Positions 35,740 to 44,421 of a stretch of 64,000 bases of DNA are shown here, one piece after another. Location of the stretch: assembly GCF_002812955.1 (NCBI RefSeq), contig NZ_PFXK01000003.1, forward strand, positions 434,001 to 498,000, in the 5' to 3' direction. The position numbers were made by a program, and so were the translations under genes. Source of the stretch: Vibrio sp. HA2012. GTDB lineage: Bacteria > Pseudomonadota > Gammaproteobacteria > Enterobacterales > Vibrionaceae. Every line of letters begins with the position of its first letter. Position 1 is the stretch's first letter. The notes below the pieces were generated by a model. That model saw only the letters and a list, made by a program, of their open reading frames with translations. It did not search any database and was not told the DNA's origin.

Positions 35740-37386
35740 CTATTTTTGCTCCTGATCAGCTTTCTTTCCGGGGAGCGGTATATCACTACAACCAAACAGG
35801 CCTTCGTAGATCCAGTAGCTGAATTCGGCTTCACGCAGAGCTTCTCCCCAGAATATTGGCTTAATACCTGTCCATCTTTCTTCCATAAAATCGACGAGTA
35901 ACTGTCCTGATTCATATCCGGACAAGTTGCCGTATTCTTTAAACAGGCCTGCAGCCCGGTAGGCACAGAGTTCCCCCTGACAGGGTCCCATACCCAGACG
36001 AGTTCGACGGCGCAGATCGATCAGATTGTGCACATCCAATTGTTTTATTGCGTATTCGATTTCACCGGCAGTCACCATTTCACATTCGCAAATGATGGTT
36101 TGATTTTTGGGTTGTTCAGAAAGGAAAGATATGGCCCGCTCGCCATGCCGGTAAATAGCCGATTCATAAACAGGTTTAGCCATGCTGATATGCTTTCTGC
36201 TCTGTTTGGGAAGACGATCTGAACCCGGTAACGGACGGATGTGAGTTGTACAAGGCGTGGTATGGCCCAGTTTTTTTGCGATCAGGTCAGTTGCCTGTTC
36301 AGCCATCAGGCGGTAAGTCATCAGTTTGCCGCCGGTGATGGTGGTTAAGCCTTTCAAACCATCTCGTTCTTGGTGATCCAGCAGTACAATACCGCGACTG
36401 ATACTCCGTCCGGTGTGGCCACTTTCCAGAGAAACCAGAGGCCGGACTCCGGCATAGGCTCTGAGAACACGGGTATGCTCCATAACCGGAGCCAGTTTTA
36501 CACCTTCTTTCAGCAGCAGATCTACGTCTTTGTCGGTGACATGCAGATCGTCTATACCGTCATAGTCAATCTCTTCTGAGGTGGTGCCGATGAGTGAAAT
36601 AGTATCACCGGGTACGAGGATATCGGCATCAGAGGGTTTTCGGCAACGGTTGAGCACCAGATTGTTGATCCGGTAATCGAGGATCAGTAACGAACCTTTA
36701 GACGGGAACATTTTGATATCTAGATCGGCATATTCGCAGATCCTCTGTCCCCAGATCCCCGCTGCATTGATAACCTCATGGGCGAATATCTGCAAAGATT
36801 GTTTTGTCTGACTGTGTATGCCGTTTACTCCAATGACCTTATCCCCGTTGCGGATCAGAGACGTTACCAGTGTATGGCTAAACAAGCGTGCACCGTGTTC
36901 TTTTGCATCCAGTACATTTGAGGCACAGAGCCGGAAAGGATCCAGTGTACCGTCCGGCACTCTGACGGCTCCGGTTAACTGAGGATTTGTATTCGGCTCC
37001 AGAAGCAGAGCTTCTTCAGGGGTTAATGGTTCAGCTTCAATACCTGCGGAGTGGCAGGCATGAATAAAGGTATCCTGAAACATCCGATCATCTTCTGGCA
37101 ACGTAATAAACAGCCCGGAAGTGTCCTCCACACAGTGCCGGGCAATGTGTTTCAGGATACGATTTTCCTGTATGCACTCTCTGGCGGAGTGTTGATCAGT
37201 TACCGCATATCTGGCTCCGGAGTGCAGCAGGCCATGATTGCGTCCGGTGGTACCCGAGGCCAGATCATCCTTTTCCAGTAAAATACAGTCGATACCTCGT
37301 AGTGCACAATCACGCATAATGCCTGTGCCTGTTGCCCCGCCACCAATGATGATAACTTCGGTTTGATACTGTATGCCTGATTTCAT
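35740..37386 (-). CDS. glpA: Anaerobic glycerol-3-phosphate dehydrogenase subunit A
   Basis: GlpA, 548 residues, the catalytic FAD subunit oxidising sn-glycerol-3-phosphate to dihydroxyacetone phosphate. It has an N-terminal dinucleotide fold (VIIIGGGATGTGIMRDCALRG), the substrate-site region GTTGRNHGLLHSGARYAV and a C-terminal Fer2-BFD-like domain with cysteines (IICECEMVTAGE; GMGPCQGELCAYR). First gene of glpABC, divergent from glpK across 206 bases. No perfect CRP, FNR or GlpR site was recognised there. Confidence 0.95.
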   Translation of the reverse strand: MKSGIQYQTEVIIIGGGATGTGIMRDCALRGIDCILLEKDDLASGTTGRNHGLLHSGARYAVTDQHSARECIQENRILKHIARHCVEDTSGLFITLPEDDRMFQDTFIHACHSAGIEAEPLTPEEALLLEPNTNPQLTGAVRVPDGTLDPFRLCASNVLDAKEHGARLFSHTLVTSLIRNGDKVIGVNGIHSQTKQSLQIFAHEVINAAGIWGQRICEYADLDIKMFPSKGSLLILDYRINNLVLNRCRKPSDADILVPGDTISLIGTTSEEIDYDGIDDLHVTDKDVDLLLKEGVKLAPVMEHTRVLRAYAGVRPLVSLESGHTGRSISRGIVLLDHQERDGLKGLTTITGGKLMTYRLMAEQATDLIAKKLGHTTPCTTHIRPLPGSDRLPKQSRKHISMAKPVYESAIYRHGERAISFLSEQPKNQTIICECEMVTAGEIEYAIKQLDVHNLIDLRRRTRLGMGPCQGELCAYRAAGLFKEYGNLSGYESGQLLVDFMEERWTGIKPIFWGEALREAEFSYWIYEGLFGCSDIPLPGKKADQEQK

Positions 37387-37592
37387 GGTTATCTTATTTG
37401 TGAAATGTATTGTTACAGTGTGGCACTAAAAATATGTCTGTGAATGATAAAGGTTCGCAAATTTGACAAAGTCTTATTTGTTATCTGTGTTCAGAGCTTT
37501 ACTGAATAACCATCACGGTAATGTTTCGGGTTTGTGTTTATTCTCAGTCTATCTACCTGAATCCCCAAGTATGACAACTGACAGAAACAGAC

Positions 37593-39125
37593 ATGAAACA
37601 AAATGCTTTACCAATGAATAATCAATATATTGTGGCTCTTGATCAAGGAACTACAAGTTCGCGAGCCGTTGTGCTGGATCATGATGCCAATATTATTAGT
37701 GTCGCTCAGCGGGAGTTTACTCAGATATATCCACAGGCAGGTTGGGTGGAACATGATCCGCTGGAAATTTATGCGACACAAAGCTCGACTTTGATTGAAG
37801 CGCTTGAACAGAAAGGAATCCGTTCTGATCAGGTCGTCGGCATCGGGATAACCAATCAGCGGGAAACGACGATCGTCTGGAATAGAGAAACGGGTGAGCC
37901 TGTTTATAATGCGATTGTCTGGCAATGTCGTCGTACTGCCGGTATCTGTACAGAGCTGAAAAGCCGGGATGGTTTTGAGGTGTATGTCAGGGAAAATACG
38001 GGTCTGCTACTTGATCCTTATTTCTCCGGTACCAAAGTAAAATGGATTCTGGATCAGGTTGAAGGGGCAAGGGAGCTTGCGCAGGAAGGGAAACTTCTTT
38101 TTGGAACGGTGGACACCTGGCTGGTGTGGAAAATGACTCAGGGCCAGGTTCATGTGACGGACTACACTAATGCTTCCCGGACACTCCTGTTTAATATCAA
38201 TACATTACAATGGGACGACAGGATTCTGGAAGAATTGGATATTCCACGCTCAATGCTGCCGGAAGTCAGGCCTTCTTCGGAGATCTACGGCAAAACAAAT
38301 ATTGGTGGTAAGGGAGGAACTCGTATTCCCATTGCCGGTATTGCCGGAGATCAGCAGGCGGCACTGTTTGGACAGATGTGTGTGAAACCTGGTCAGGCAA
38401 AAAATACCTATGGAACCGGCTGTTTTCTACTGATGAATACTGGACAGGAAAAAGTGACGTCACAAAACGGTCTGCTGACAACGCTGGGATGTGGGGCGAG
38501 CGGTGAAGTGGCGTATGCACTGGAAGGTTCTGTATTTATGGGTGGGGCATCTATTCAGTGGCTGCGGGATGAAATGAAACTGCTGGATGATGCAAGAGAC
38601 TCTGAATACCTTGCAACCCAGATAGATTCTTCCAATGGGGTGTATGTGGTTCCTGCTTTTACTGGGTTAGGCGCACCATACTGGGATGCTTATGCCCGGG
38701 GGACAATTGTTGGTATGAGCCGGGGGACAGGGGCTAATCATATTATCCGGGCTACGCTGGAAAGTATTGCTTATCAGAGTAAGGATGTGATCGATGCAAT
38801 GCAGGCAGATTCAGGAATTCAACTCACGTCATTACGGGTTGATGGCGGAGCAGTTGCAAATAATTTCCTGATGCAGTTTCAGGCCGATATTCTGCAGACG
38901 GATGTTCTGCGGCCGAAAGTCACCGAAGTCACGGCGCTTGGGGCTGCTTATTTGGCCGGTCTTGCCGTTGGCTTCTGGAGCTGTTTGGATGAAGTCTCCG
39001 GTAAGGCTGAAATTGACCGGATTTTTACTCCGGCAGAAGATCAGGAGAAACAAACGCAGAGATATGCAGGCTGGAGGCGGGCGGTTCGTGGTGTGCTGGC
39101 ATGGTCTGGTGTGGAAGATGAATAA
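37593..39125 (+). CDS. glpK: Glycerol kinase
   Basis: FGGY-family glycerol kinase, 510 residues, closely following E. coli GlpK along its length ([69 protein letters not shown] in part). It phosphorylates glycerol to glycerol-3-phosphate, the substrate of the divergent glpABC. ATG 37593 gives a seven-residue extension; ATG 37614 (MNNQYIVAL) is closer to the family length. The glycerol facilitator glpF, usually next to glpK, is not present here. Confidence 0.96.
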   Translation: MKQNALPMNNQYIVALDQGTTSSRAVVLDHDANIISVAQREFTQIYPQAGWVEHDPLEIYATQSSTLIEALEQKGIRSDQVVGIGITNQRETTIVWNRETGEPVYNAIVWQCRRTAGICTELKSRDGFEVYVRENTGLLLDPYFSGTKVKWILDQVEGARELAQEGKLLFGTVDTWLVWKMTQGQVHVTDYTNASRTLLFNINTLQWDDRILEELDIPRSMLPEVRPSSEIYGKTNIGGKGGTRIPIAGIAGDQQAALFGQMCVKPGQAKNTYGTGCFLLMNTGQEKVTSQNGLLTTLGCGASGEVAYALEGSVFMGGASIQWLRDEMKLLDDARDSEYLATQIDSSNGVYVVPAFTGLGAPYWDAYARGTIVGMSRGTGANHIIRATLESIAYQSKDVIDAMQADSGIQLTSLRVDGGAVANNFLMQFQADILQTDVLRPKVTEVTALGAAYLAGLAVGFWSCLDEVSGKAEIDRIFTPAEDQEKQTQRYAGWRRAVRGVLAWSGVEDE

Positions 39126-39181
39126 CAAATAATATGTTGGTTATGGAGGTTACAAACAGGATCCTTACGGCCCCCTTTTTG

Positions 39182-39218
39182 ATAGTTTTTATCTATTGAT
39201 TTAATATGTAAAATCTAT
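39182..39218. promoter_or_regulatory. OxyR-binding site upstream of ahpC
   Basis: ATAG-N7-CTAT-N7-ATAT-N7-CTAT (starts 39182, 39193, 39204, 39215) matches the four-part OxyR motif ATAG-N7-CTAT-N7-ATAG-N7-CTAT at 15 of 16 bases with exact spacing. It lies about 80 bases before ahpC. Confidence 0.8.
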
Positions 39219-39298
39219 TTTTCTTTATGAAGATTGCGTGTGATTATGTATACAGAGCAGAACATTGCCATTCAATAACATAAAGGAAAAGTAAAGTT

Positions 39299-39856
39299 AT
39301 GATTAATACTAAAATTAAACCATTCAGCGCCACGGCTTTCAAAAACGGTGAATTTGTTGATATCACTGAGCAGGATGTAGCGGGGAAGTGGGCAGTCTTC
39401 TTTTTCTACCCTGCTGATTTCACATTTGTATGTCCGACAGAACTGGGCGATCTTGCCGACCACTATGACGAGCTGCAAAAGCGTGGCGTAGAAGTATTTT
39501 CTGTCTCCACAGATACTCACTTCACTCACAAAGCGTGGCATGACAGTTCAGATACCATCGGTAAAATCAATTACTACATGGTTGGTGACCAGACTGGCAA
39601 TATCACTAATAACTTTGGTGTAATGCGCGAAGGTCAGGGTCTTGCTGACCGTGCTACTTTCCTGATTGACCCTGACGGTGTTATTCAGGCGATGGAAATT
39701 ACAGCTGAAGGTATCGGCCGTGATGCAGAAGATCTGCTGCGTAAGGTAAAAGCCGCTCAGTATGTTGCTGCACACCCAGGCGAAGTATGCCCGGCGAAAT
39801 GGAAAGAAGGTGAAGAAACGCTGGCTCCTTCACTGGATCTGGTTGGTAAGATTTAA
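39299..39856 (+). CDS. ahpC: Alkyl hydroperoxide reductase AhpC (2-Cys peroxiredoxin)
   Basis: A 185-residue typical 2-Cys peroxiredoxin reducing H2O2, organic peroxides and peroxynitrite. The peroxidatic cysteine is C45 in FTFVCPTEL, the resolving cysteine lies in GEVCPAKW near residue 164. AAAGG lies ahead of the start. It is paired with ahpF 164 bases downstream, its disulfide reductase, and preceded by an OxyR-type site. Confidence 0.96.
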   Translation: MINTKIKPFSATAFKNGEFVDITEQDVAGKWAVFFFYPADFTFVCPTELGDLADHYDELQKRGVEVFSVSTDTHFTHKAWHDSSDTIGKINYYMVGDQTGNITNNFGVMREGQGLADRATFLIDPDGVIQAMEITAEGIGRDAEDLLRKVKAAQYVAAHPGEVCPAKWKEGEETLAPSLDLVGKI

Positions 39857-40020
39857 TTCTTTCGGAACGGATTAGTTATTCCAAGTTATATTAGTTAGTT
39901 TCCAGTTATAAACGTAGCAGGACGGATTCTGGATATAATCCGGAAATCTGACCTGCTTCTTCTTATCTGTTTCTATCCAGAGTGACCACTCTATAAATCA
40001 TAATAAAGGTGTGAGTGAAC

Positions 40021-41586
40021 ATGTTAGATCAAGCAATCAAACAACAATTAAAGCAGTATCTGAGTAATCTGAAACACGATGTCCGGCTAGTGGTCAGCCT
40101 GGATGAAAGCAAAGCTTCTCAGGATATTTTTTCCTTAGCGAGTGAAATTTCTGAACTCAGTGATTTGGTATCTGTAGTTCGGGATGACAGTGCCAGTGAA
40201 CGTAAACCGGTTATGGCCGTCACTAATCCGGAAAAAGGGTCTACTCTGCGTTTTGCCGGCCTGCCAATGGGGCACGAGTTTACTTCTCTGGTGCTGGCTC
40301 TATTGCACAGTGGTGGTCATCCTATGAAGCTTGACCCAGAGACGATTAAGCAGATCGCAAATCTGAACAAGCAACTGGATGTTGAGATCTTTATTTCTCT
40401 GTCGTGTCAGAATTGTCCGGATGTGGTGCAGGCTTTTAATATGATGGCTGCTATTAATCCGGATATTCAGGTTACTATGATTGATGGTGCCCTGTTCCAG
40501 AATGAAGTCAAACAACGTGACATCATGGCTGTGCCGAGTGTATTTGTGAACGGTGAGCTGTTTGGGCAGGGACGCATGTCACTGGCTGAAATTATGACGA
40601 AGCTGGACGATGGTGCAGCAGAAAAAGCGGCTGCCGGTATTAACGAGAAAGAACCGTTTGATGTGTTGGTTGTCGGTGGTGGCCCGGCTGGTGGTGCGGC
40701 AGCGATTTATTCTGCACGTAAAGGCATCCGTACCGGTATCGTAGCGAAACGTTTTGGTGGTCAGGTTATGGATACCATGGCTATTGAAAACTTTATTTCA
40801 GTGAAGAGAACGGAAGGTCCTAAGCTGGCTGCGGATATGGGTGAACACCTGAAAGAATATGGTGTGGATATTATTACCGATCAGCAGGTAGATAAACTCA
40901 TGGGTGCAGAGCTCACTGAAGATGGTTATATCAATGTGATGCTGGAAAGTGGTGCGATGCTGAAGAGCAGGAGTGTGATTTTGAGTCCGGGTGCCCGCTG
41001 GAGAGAGATGAACGTACCGGGGGAACAGGAATACCGTAATAAAGGGGTAGCGTACTGTCCTCACTGTGACGGTCCTCTGTTTAAAGGTAAGAAAACAGCT
41101 GTTATTGGTGGTGGTAACTCGGGTATTGAAGCGGCTATCGATCTGGCCGGTATTGTTCAGCATGTGACGGTTCTGGAATTTGCTGGTGAGCTGAGGGCTG
41201 ATCAGGTACTGATCAAAAAAGCAAATTCACTGCCTAATGTGGATATCATTACCATGGCGCAGACAACAGAGGTTATTGGTGATGGTAAGCGTGTGACCGG
41301 TCTTAAGTATAAAGACCGTAATACGGATGAAATTAAACAGCTGGAACTGTCAGGTATCTTTGTTCAGATTGGTCTGGTGCCAAATACAGAGTGGCTGAAA
41401 GATTCTGATGTACAGCTTTCTGTAAGAGGTGAAATAGAGGTCGGTAGTCATGGTGAAACCAGTATGGCTGGTGTATTTGCCGCCGGTGATGCGACAACTG
41501 TTCCATATAAGCAGATCATTATAGCGATGGGAGACGGTGCAAAAGCCAGTCTTGGAGCATTTGATTATCTGATCCGTCAGGGATAA
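40021..41586 (+). CDS. ahpF: Alkyl hydroperoxide reductase subunit F
   Basis: AhpF, 521 residues, FAD-dependent disulfide reductase passing electrons from NADH to AhpC. An N-terminal tandem thioredoxin-like domain with redox CxxC ([10 protein letters not shown], near residue 128) is followed by a thioredoxin-reductase-like part with [19 protein letters not shown] and redox CxxC in [13 protein letters not shown] 40021 (MLDQAIKQQ) is preferred over the GTG two codons upstream. Ends at a strong terminator. Confidence 0.96.
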   Translation: MLDQAIKQQLKQYLSNLKHDVRLVVSLDESKASQDIFSLASEISELSDLVSVVRDDSASERKPVMAVTNPEKGSTLRFAGLPMGHEFTSLVLALLHSGGHPMKLDPETIKQIANLNKQLDVEIFISLSCQNCPDVVQAFNMMAAINPDIQVTMIDGALFQNEVKQRDIMAVPSVFVNGELFGQGRMSLAEIMTKLDDGAAEKAAAGINEKEPFDVLVVGGGPAGGAAAIYSARKGIRTGIVAKRFGGQVMDTMAIENFISVKRTEGPKLAADMGEHLKEYGVDIITDQQVDKLMGAELTEDGYINVMLESGAMLKSRSVILSPGARWREMNVPGEQEYRNKGVAYCPHCDGPLFKGKKTAVIGGGNSGIEAAIDLAGIVQHVTVLEFAGELRADQVLIKKANSLPNVDIITMAQTTEVIGDGKRVTGLKYKDRNTDEIKQLELSGIFVQIGLVPNTEWLKDSDVQLSVRGEIEVGSHGETSMAGVFAAGDATTVPYKQIIIAMGDGAKASLGAFDYLIRQG

Positions 41587-41610
41587 TAGACCTTTATACA
41601 AATCAGCTGA

Positions 41611-41636
41611 AGCCCGATGATTCATCGGGCTTTTTT
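41611..41636 (+). terminator. Intrinsic terminator after ahpF
   Basis: AGCCCGATG and CATCGGGCT form a perfect 9-bp stem with loop ATT (41611-41631), followed by TTTTTATA. Confidence 0.88.
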
Positions 41637-41655
41637 ATACCTTAATTTAAGCTAG

Positions 41656-42387
41656 TTATTTGCCGTAGCGGTTGCCTTTTAACTTAAACGAAAGCGTAAA
41701 ACTCGGATCTGACGGGATCAGTGTCGAGTGACGTTCAATTTCATATCCGGGAAGCTGTTTTCTGAAATAAGAGAGCAGGCGTTGTTTATTGAAGATCCCC
41801 AGCTTAGCGGTGATTTCGCGGTTTTCTTTGCCTGAATGACCGCTGATATCTGCTACTGAGTGACCATAATCTGTATTTTTGGTGGTGATTCCTTTCAGTG
41901 ACCATTCCACACATTCCTGATTCAGGTCGCTTCTTAAAGAGCGGTTGACTTTAATGACATCGTCATCGTAGAACTCTAGTAAAACCAGTTGATATTTGTT
42001 GCGCTCAATGGCTTTTGTCAGTTTATCTAACTGGAAAGAGTGGTGCCAGTCCGCACTGGTGGTACTGGAAATAACCAGACAAGGAGATGCGTTAAAGTAG
42101 ATGAATTCCAGTACATCGCCTTTTACGACTTTTCGGGTGTTTAAAGACGGCTTTTTCTGGCTGTCGATATAAGTAATGGCGTATTGTTTACTGAGCTTTT
42201 CTGCGAGAGGTGCAAATCCTGAAAAGATTATTGGTCTTGAACATGGGGATGTGAAATGGCTGATAATACTTTTTTCGATAGTATTCTTGCTATAGATAGT
42301 ATTCTTTTTATCGATGATAGCGCCCTCTCCCGTTCGGGGAGAAGAATGCGGGGGTTCTGCCGTATCAACACTGGTAAGTTCAAACAT
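41656..42387 (-). CDS. Protein of unknown function
   Basis: A 243-residue soluble protein; start ATG 42387 behind AAGGA (eight bases). No signal peptide or membrane helix. The middle section (FSGFAPLAEKLSKQYAITYID; PCLVISSTTSADW; NKYQLVLLEFYDDDVI) alternates short hydrophobic strands and helices like a Rossmann-type fold, faintly reminiscent of class I methyltransferases, but no SAM-binding glycine motif is visible. The N-terminal 35 residues are low in structure. Convergent with ahpF, alone on its strand. I cannot assign a function. Confidence 0.6.
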   Translation of the reverse strand: MFELTSVDTAEPPHSSPRTGEGAIIDKKNTIYSKNTIEKSIISHFTSPCSRPIIFSGFAPLAEKLSKQYAITYIDSQKKPSLNTRKVVKGDVLEFIYFNASPCLVISSTTSADWHHSFQLDKLTKAIERNKYQLVLLEFYDDDVIKVNRSLRSDLNQECVEWSLKGITTKNTDYGHSVADISGHSGKENREITAKLGIFNKQRLLSYFRKQLPGYEIERHSTLIPSDPSFTLSFKLKGNRYGK

Positions 42388-42717
42388 AACGCGATCCTTA
42401 TAAATATCATCATAAACGTGGTTGTTTGGCTTACCGGATACAACATATATGCCAAAATTTAAGTAGTTTTTTATTTTTATTAAATTGTTTATTTAGGTTA
42501 TTTATTCTGATGTTTTGCGGATTTACTGGTCGTTCTATTTGTTTTATTCGGTTTTTTTCAGAGACAAGTATTTGAATGGATATTTCAGTGCTAAAACGAC
42601 AATCTCTGCACTGTACCGGTGCATAGGTTTGTCTTATCTCAGGATGTGAGATTTGAATTATGCTTGGCGTTATATTATAACGCTTATGTTTTTACTGAGT
42701 ATAACTGGTTTATTTAT

Positions 42718-43395
42718 ATGCATACTATGCTGAAAACGTTGTTTTTACTATATCTTAGTCTGATGATATTTGTCTGCTCCGGTTCTGTTCAGGCTCATCC
42801 TCATTCCTGGGTAGAGATGAAAACCTATGTTCAGGGTTCAGAAACCCTGGTCACCGGTTTTCAGATGGAGTGGGTTTTTGATGCCATGACCACTGCATAC
42901 ATGTTGGATGGTGAAGATCTGTCTCCGGAACATCAACAAGAGTCACTGCAAACATTGGCCGATGAGATGCTGGCTAATATGTTGGGTGATCATTATTTCA
43001 CTTATTTTTATGATGAAGATAAGCCTATCCGGTATCTGGAAGGCAGAAATGCACAACTTTCTCTTAAGCGTGGGAAAGGTGTTTTTTCTTTTGATCTCCC
43101 TCTGGTAAAACCTCAACCGATTACGGAATCAGCGTTGAAGTTGTTGATTTTTGAACCCAGTTATTATGTTGATATGACATGGAAGCATCCGGCAGACGTT
43201 ATATTATCGGATGCTCTGGCTAAAAATTGCAGTATAGAAATGGTAGAGCCAAATCCAACACCGGAACAGATGAACTATGCCCTGTCTCTGCCATTAGATG
43301 CTGATCCGGATAATGCTCTTGGTCAGTTGTTTACTCAAACAGTCCGGTTCCATTGCGTATCGCCGACAGATACTGAAGAGGCTATTCATGAATAA
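42718..43395 (+). CDS. DUF1007 periplasmic protein associated with NicO transporter
   Basis: A 225-residue exported protein. The signal peptide (LKTLFLLYLSLMIFVCSGSVQA) is followed by mature AHPHSWVEMKTYVQG, the usual start of DUF1007 proteins, whose His-rich N-terminus probably binds a transition metal. Further family features are FQMEWVFDAMTTAYML and LLIFEPSYYVDM. ATG 42718 or 42727 may be the start. It overlaps the NicO-type transporter gene by eight bases, so the pair likely handles one metal (Ni, Co or Zn). The 42388-42717 gap shows only AT-rich leader DNA. Confidence 0.82.
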   Translation: MHTMLKTLFLLYLSLMIFVCSGSVQAHPHSWVEMKTYVQGSETLVTGFQMEWVFDAMTTAYMLDGEDLSPEHQQESLQTLADEMLANMLGDHYFTYFYDEDKPIRYLEGRNAQLSLKRGKGVFSFDLPLVKPQPITESALKLLIFEPSYYVDMTWKHPADVILSDALAKNCSIEMVEPNPTPEQMNYALSLPLDADPDNALGQLFTQTVRFHCVSPTDTEEAIHE

Positions 43396-44308
43396 GGCAG
43401 TATTTCCGTTTCGATATTACCTGAGTACAGTGCTGGTTTTTGGATTTTTAGGATTAATGGCCTATCAGCTCTGGCTGGCGTGGCCACAGATTCTTCTTGG
43501 CAGTATTAAATGGCAGAGAGAGATTAATGCTGAGTTAAGTGATCTGCTTTATGATGCAAAAGAGAATAGCCTTGCGGCTGGCATCTCTTTGGCCGGACTG
43601 AGTTTTCTTTACGGTATTCTGCATTCTGTCGGACCAGGGCATGGTAAGGTTATTGTTACCACTTTTCTGGCAACGCATCCCAGTAAAATTAAACATGGCC
43701 TGATATTGACGATTTTGTCGGCCTTTATGCAGGCGATTGTTGCTACTGTTCTGGTTTCTTCTTTAGTTATTCTTTTCAGTCATTCTATGCGGGATGTGAG
43801 CAGTAAGGCTGATTATTTAATTAATGCCAGTTTTCTCGCAATGTCTTTGCTTGGAATTACTATTTTGTGGCGTACATCAAAAGCTATTTACTATTATCTG
43901 AAGCATCACAAGTACAGTGCCGGATGCCACTGTTGTCATTGTGTTTCAGGTAGCCAGTTGAATCAGGCCATGAACTGGAAATCTTACGTAGGAATTATTA
44001 TCAGTATCGGTATTCGTCCTTGCTCTGGTGCTATTCTGGTACTTCTTTTCTCTAATGTTGTGGGGATTTACTGGCTGGGTATCGTGAGTGCATTTCTGAT
44101 GGCAATCGGTACGGCTATCACCACATCGACAATTGCTCTGATGACTATTTCCGGGAAAAAGGTTATTCAGCGTTATCTAAGAGCTGAAAATCATCAGCAT
44201 AGTTCACTTGGTAGCATGGGGCTGCAATTTGTCGGTGGTATCTTACTGACCTTGTTGGGTATCATTTTATACAGTTCACAAACATACAGTATGTCACCAA
44301 TATTCTGA
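43388..44308 (+). CDS. NicO/RcnA-type nickel-cobalt transporter
   Basis: A 306-residue membrane protein with six or seven helices. Family signatures are YGILHSVGPGHGKVIVTTFLATH and SIGIRPCSGAILVLLF. A cytoplasmic or periplasmic loop contains the metal-ligand cluster GCHCCHC near residue 180. NicO members import or export Ni2+/Co2+. ATG 43388 sits within the last codons of the DUF1007 gene, showing translational coupling. Confidence 0.86.
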   Translation: MNKAVFPFRYYLSTVLVFGFLGLMAYQLWLAWPQILLGSIKWQREINAELSDLLYDAKENSLAAGISLAGLSFLYGILHSVGPGHGKVIVTTFLATHPSKIKHGLILTILSAFMQAIVATVLVSSLVILFSHSMRDVSSKADYLINASFLAMSLLGITILWRTSKAIYYYLKHHKYSAGCHCCHCVSGSQLNQAMNWKSYVGIIISIGIRPCSGAILVLLFSNVVGIYWLGIVSAFLMAIGTAITTSTIALMTISGKKVIQRYLRAENHQHSSLGSMGLQFVGGILLTLLGIILYSSQTYSMSPIF

Positions 44309-44343
44309 TTTTATATTTCAGTATCTAGTTAACAGACTGATCG

Positions 44344-44372
44344 TTGACATGGAAATACTTCTGGATTAAAAC
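44344..44372 (+). promoter_or_regulatory. Candidate promoter of the glycyl radical enzyme operon
   Basis: TTGACA (44344-44349), a 17-base spacer and TAAAAC (44367-44372). The -35 is perfect and the spacing ideal; the -10 is weaker. Transcription would begin near 44379, inside the inverted repeat. Confidence 0.5.
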
Positions 44373-44402
44373 TTATTTGTGCGCAATAACGCACAAATAA
44401 GT
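44371..44402. promoter_or_regulatory. Perfect 13-bp inverted repeat at the glycyl radical operon start
   Basis: ACTTATTTGTGCG (44371-44383), loop CAATAA, then the exact complement (44390-44402). It ends 20 bases before the start codon and covers the predicted transcription start, suiting an operator. Followed by TTATTTC, it could also act as a weak terminator for the upstream transporter gene. The TGTG and CACA cores are spaced too far apart for a CRP site. Confidence 0.6.
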
Positions 44403-44421
44403 TTATTTCAGGAGTCAGAGT

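Noticed and set aside
37387-37592. CRP or GlpR operator between glpA and glpK
   Set aside because: Several TGTGA-like half sites exist but none pairs with a correctly spaced second half.
44371-44402. CRP site in the palindrome before the glycyl radical enzyme
   Set aside because: TGTG and CACA arms are ten bases apart with the wrong inner bases; CRP sites need TGTGA-N6-TCACA.
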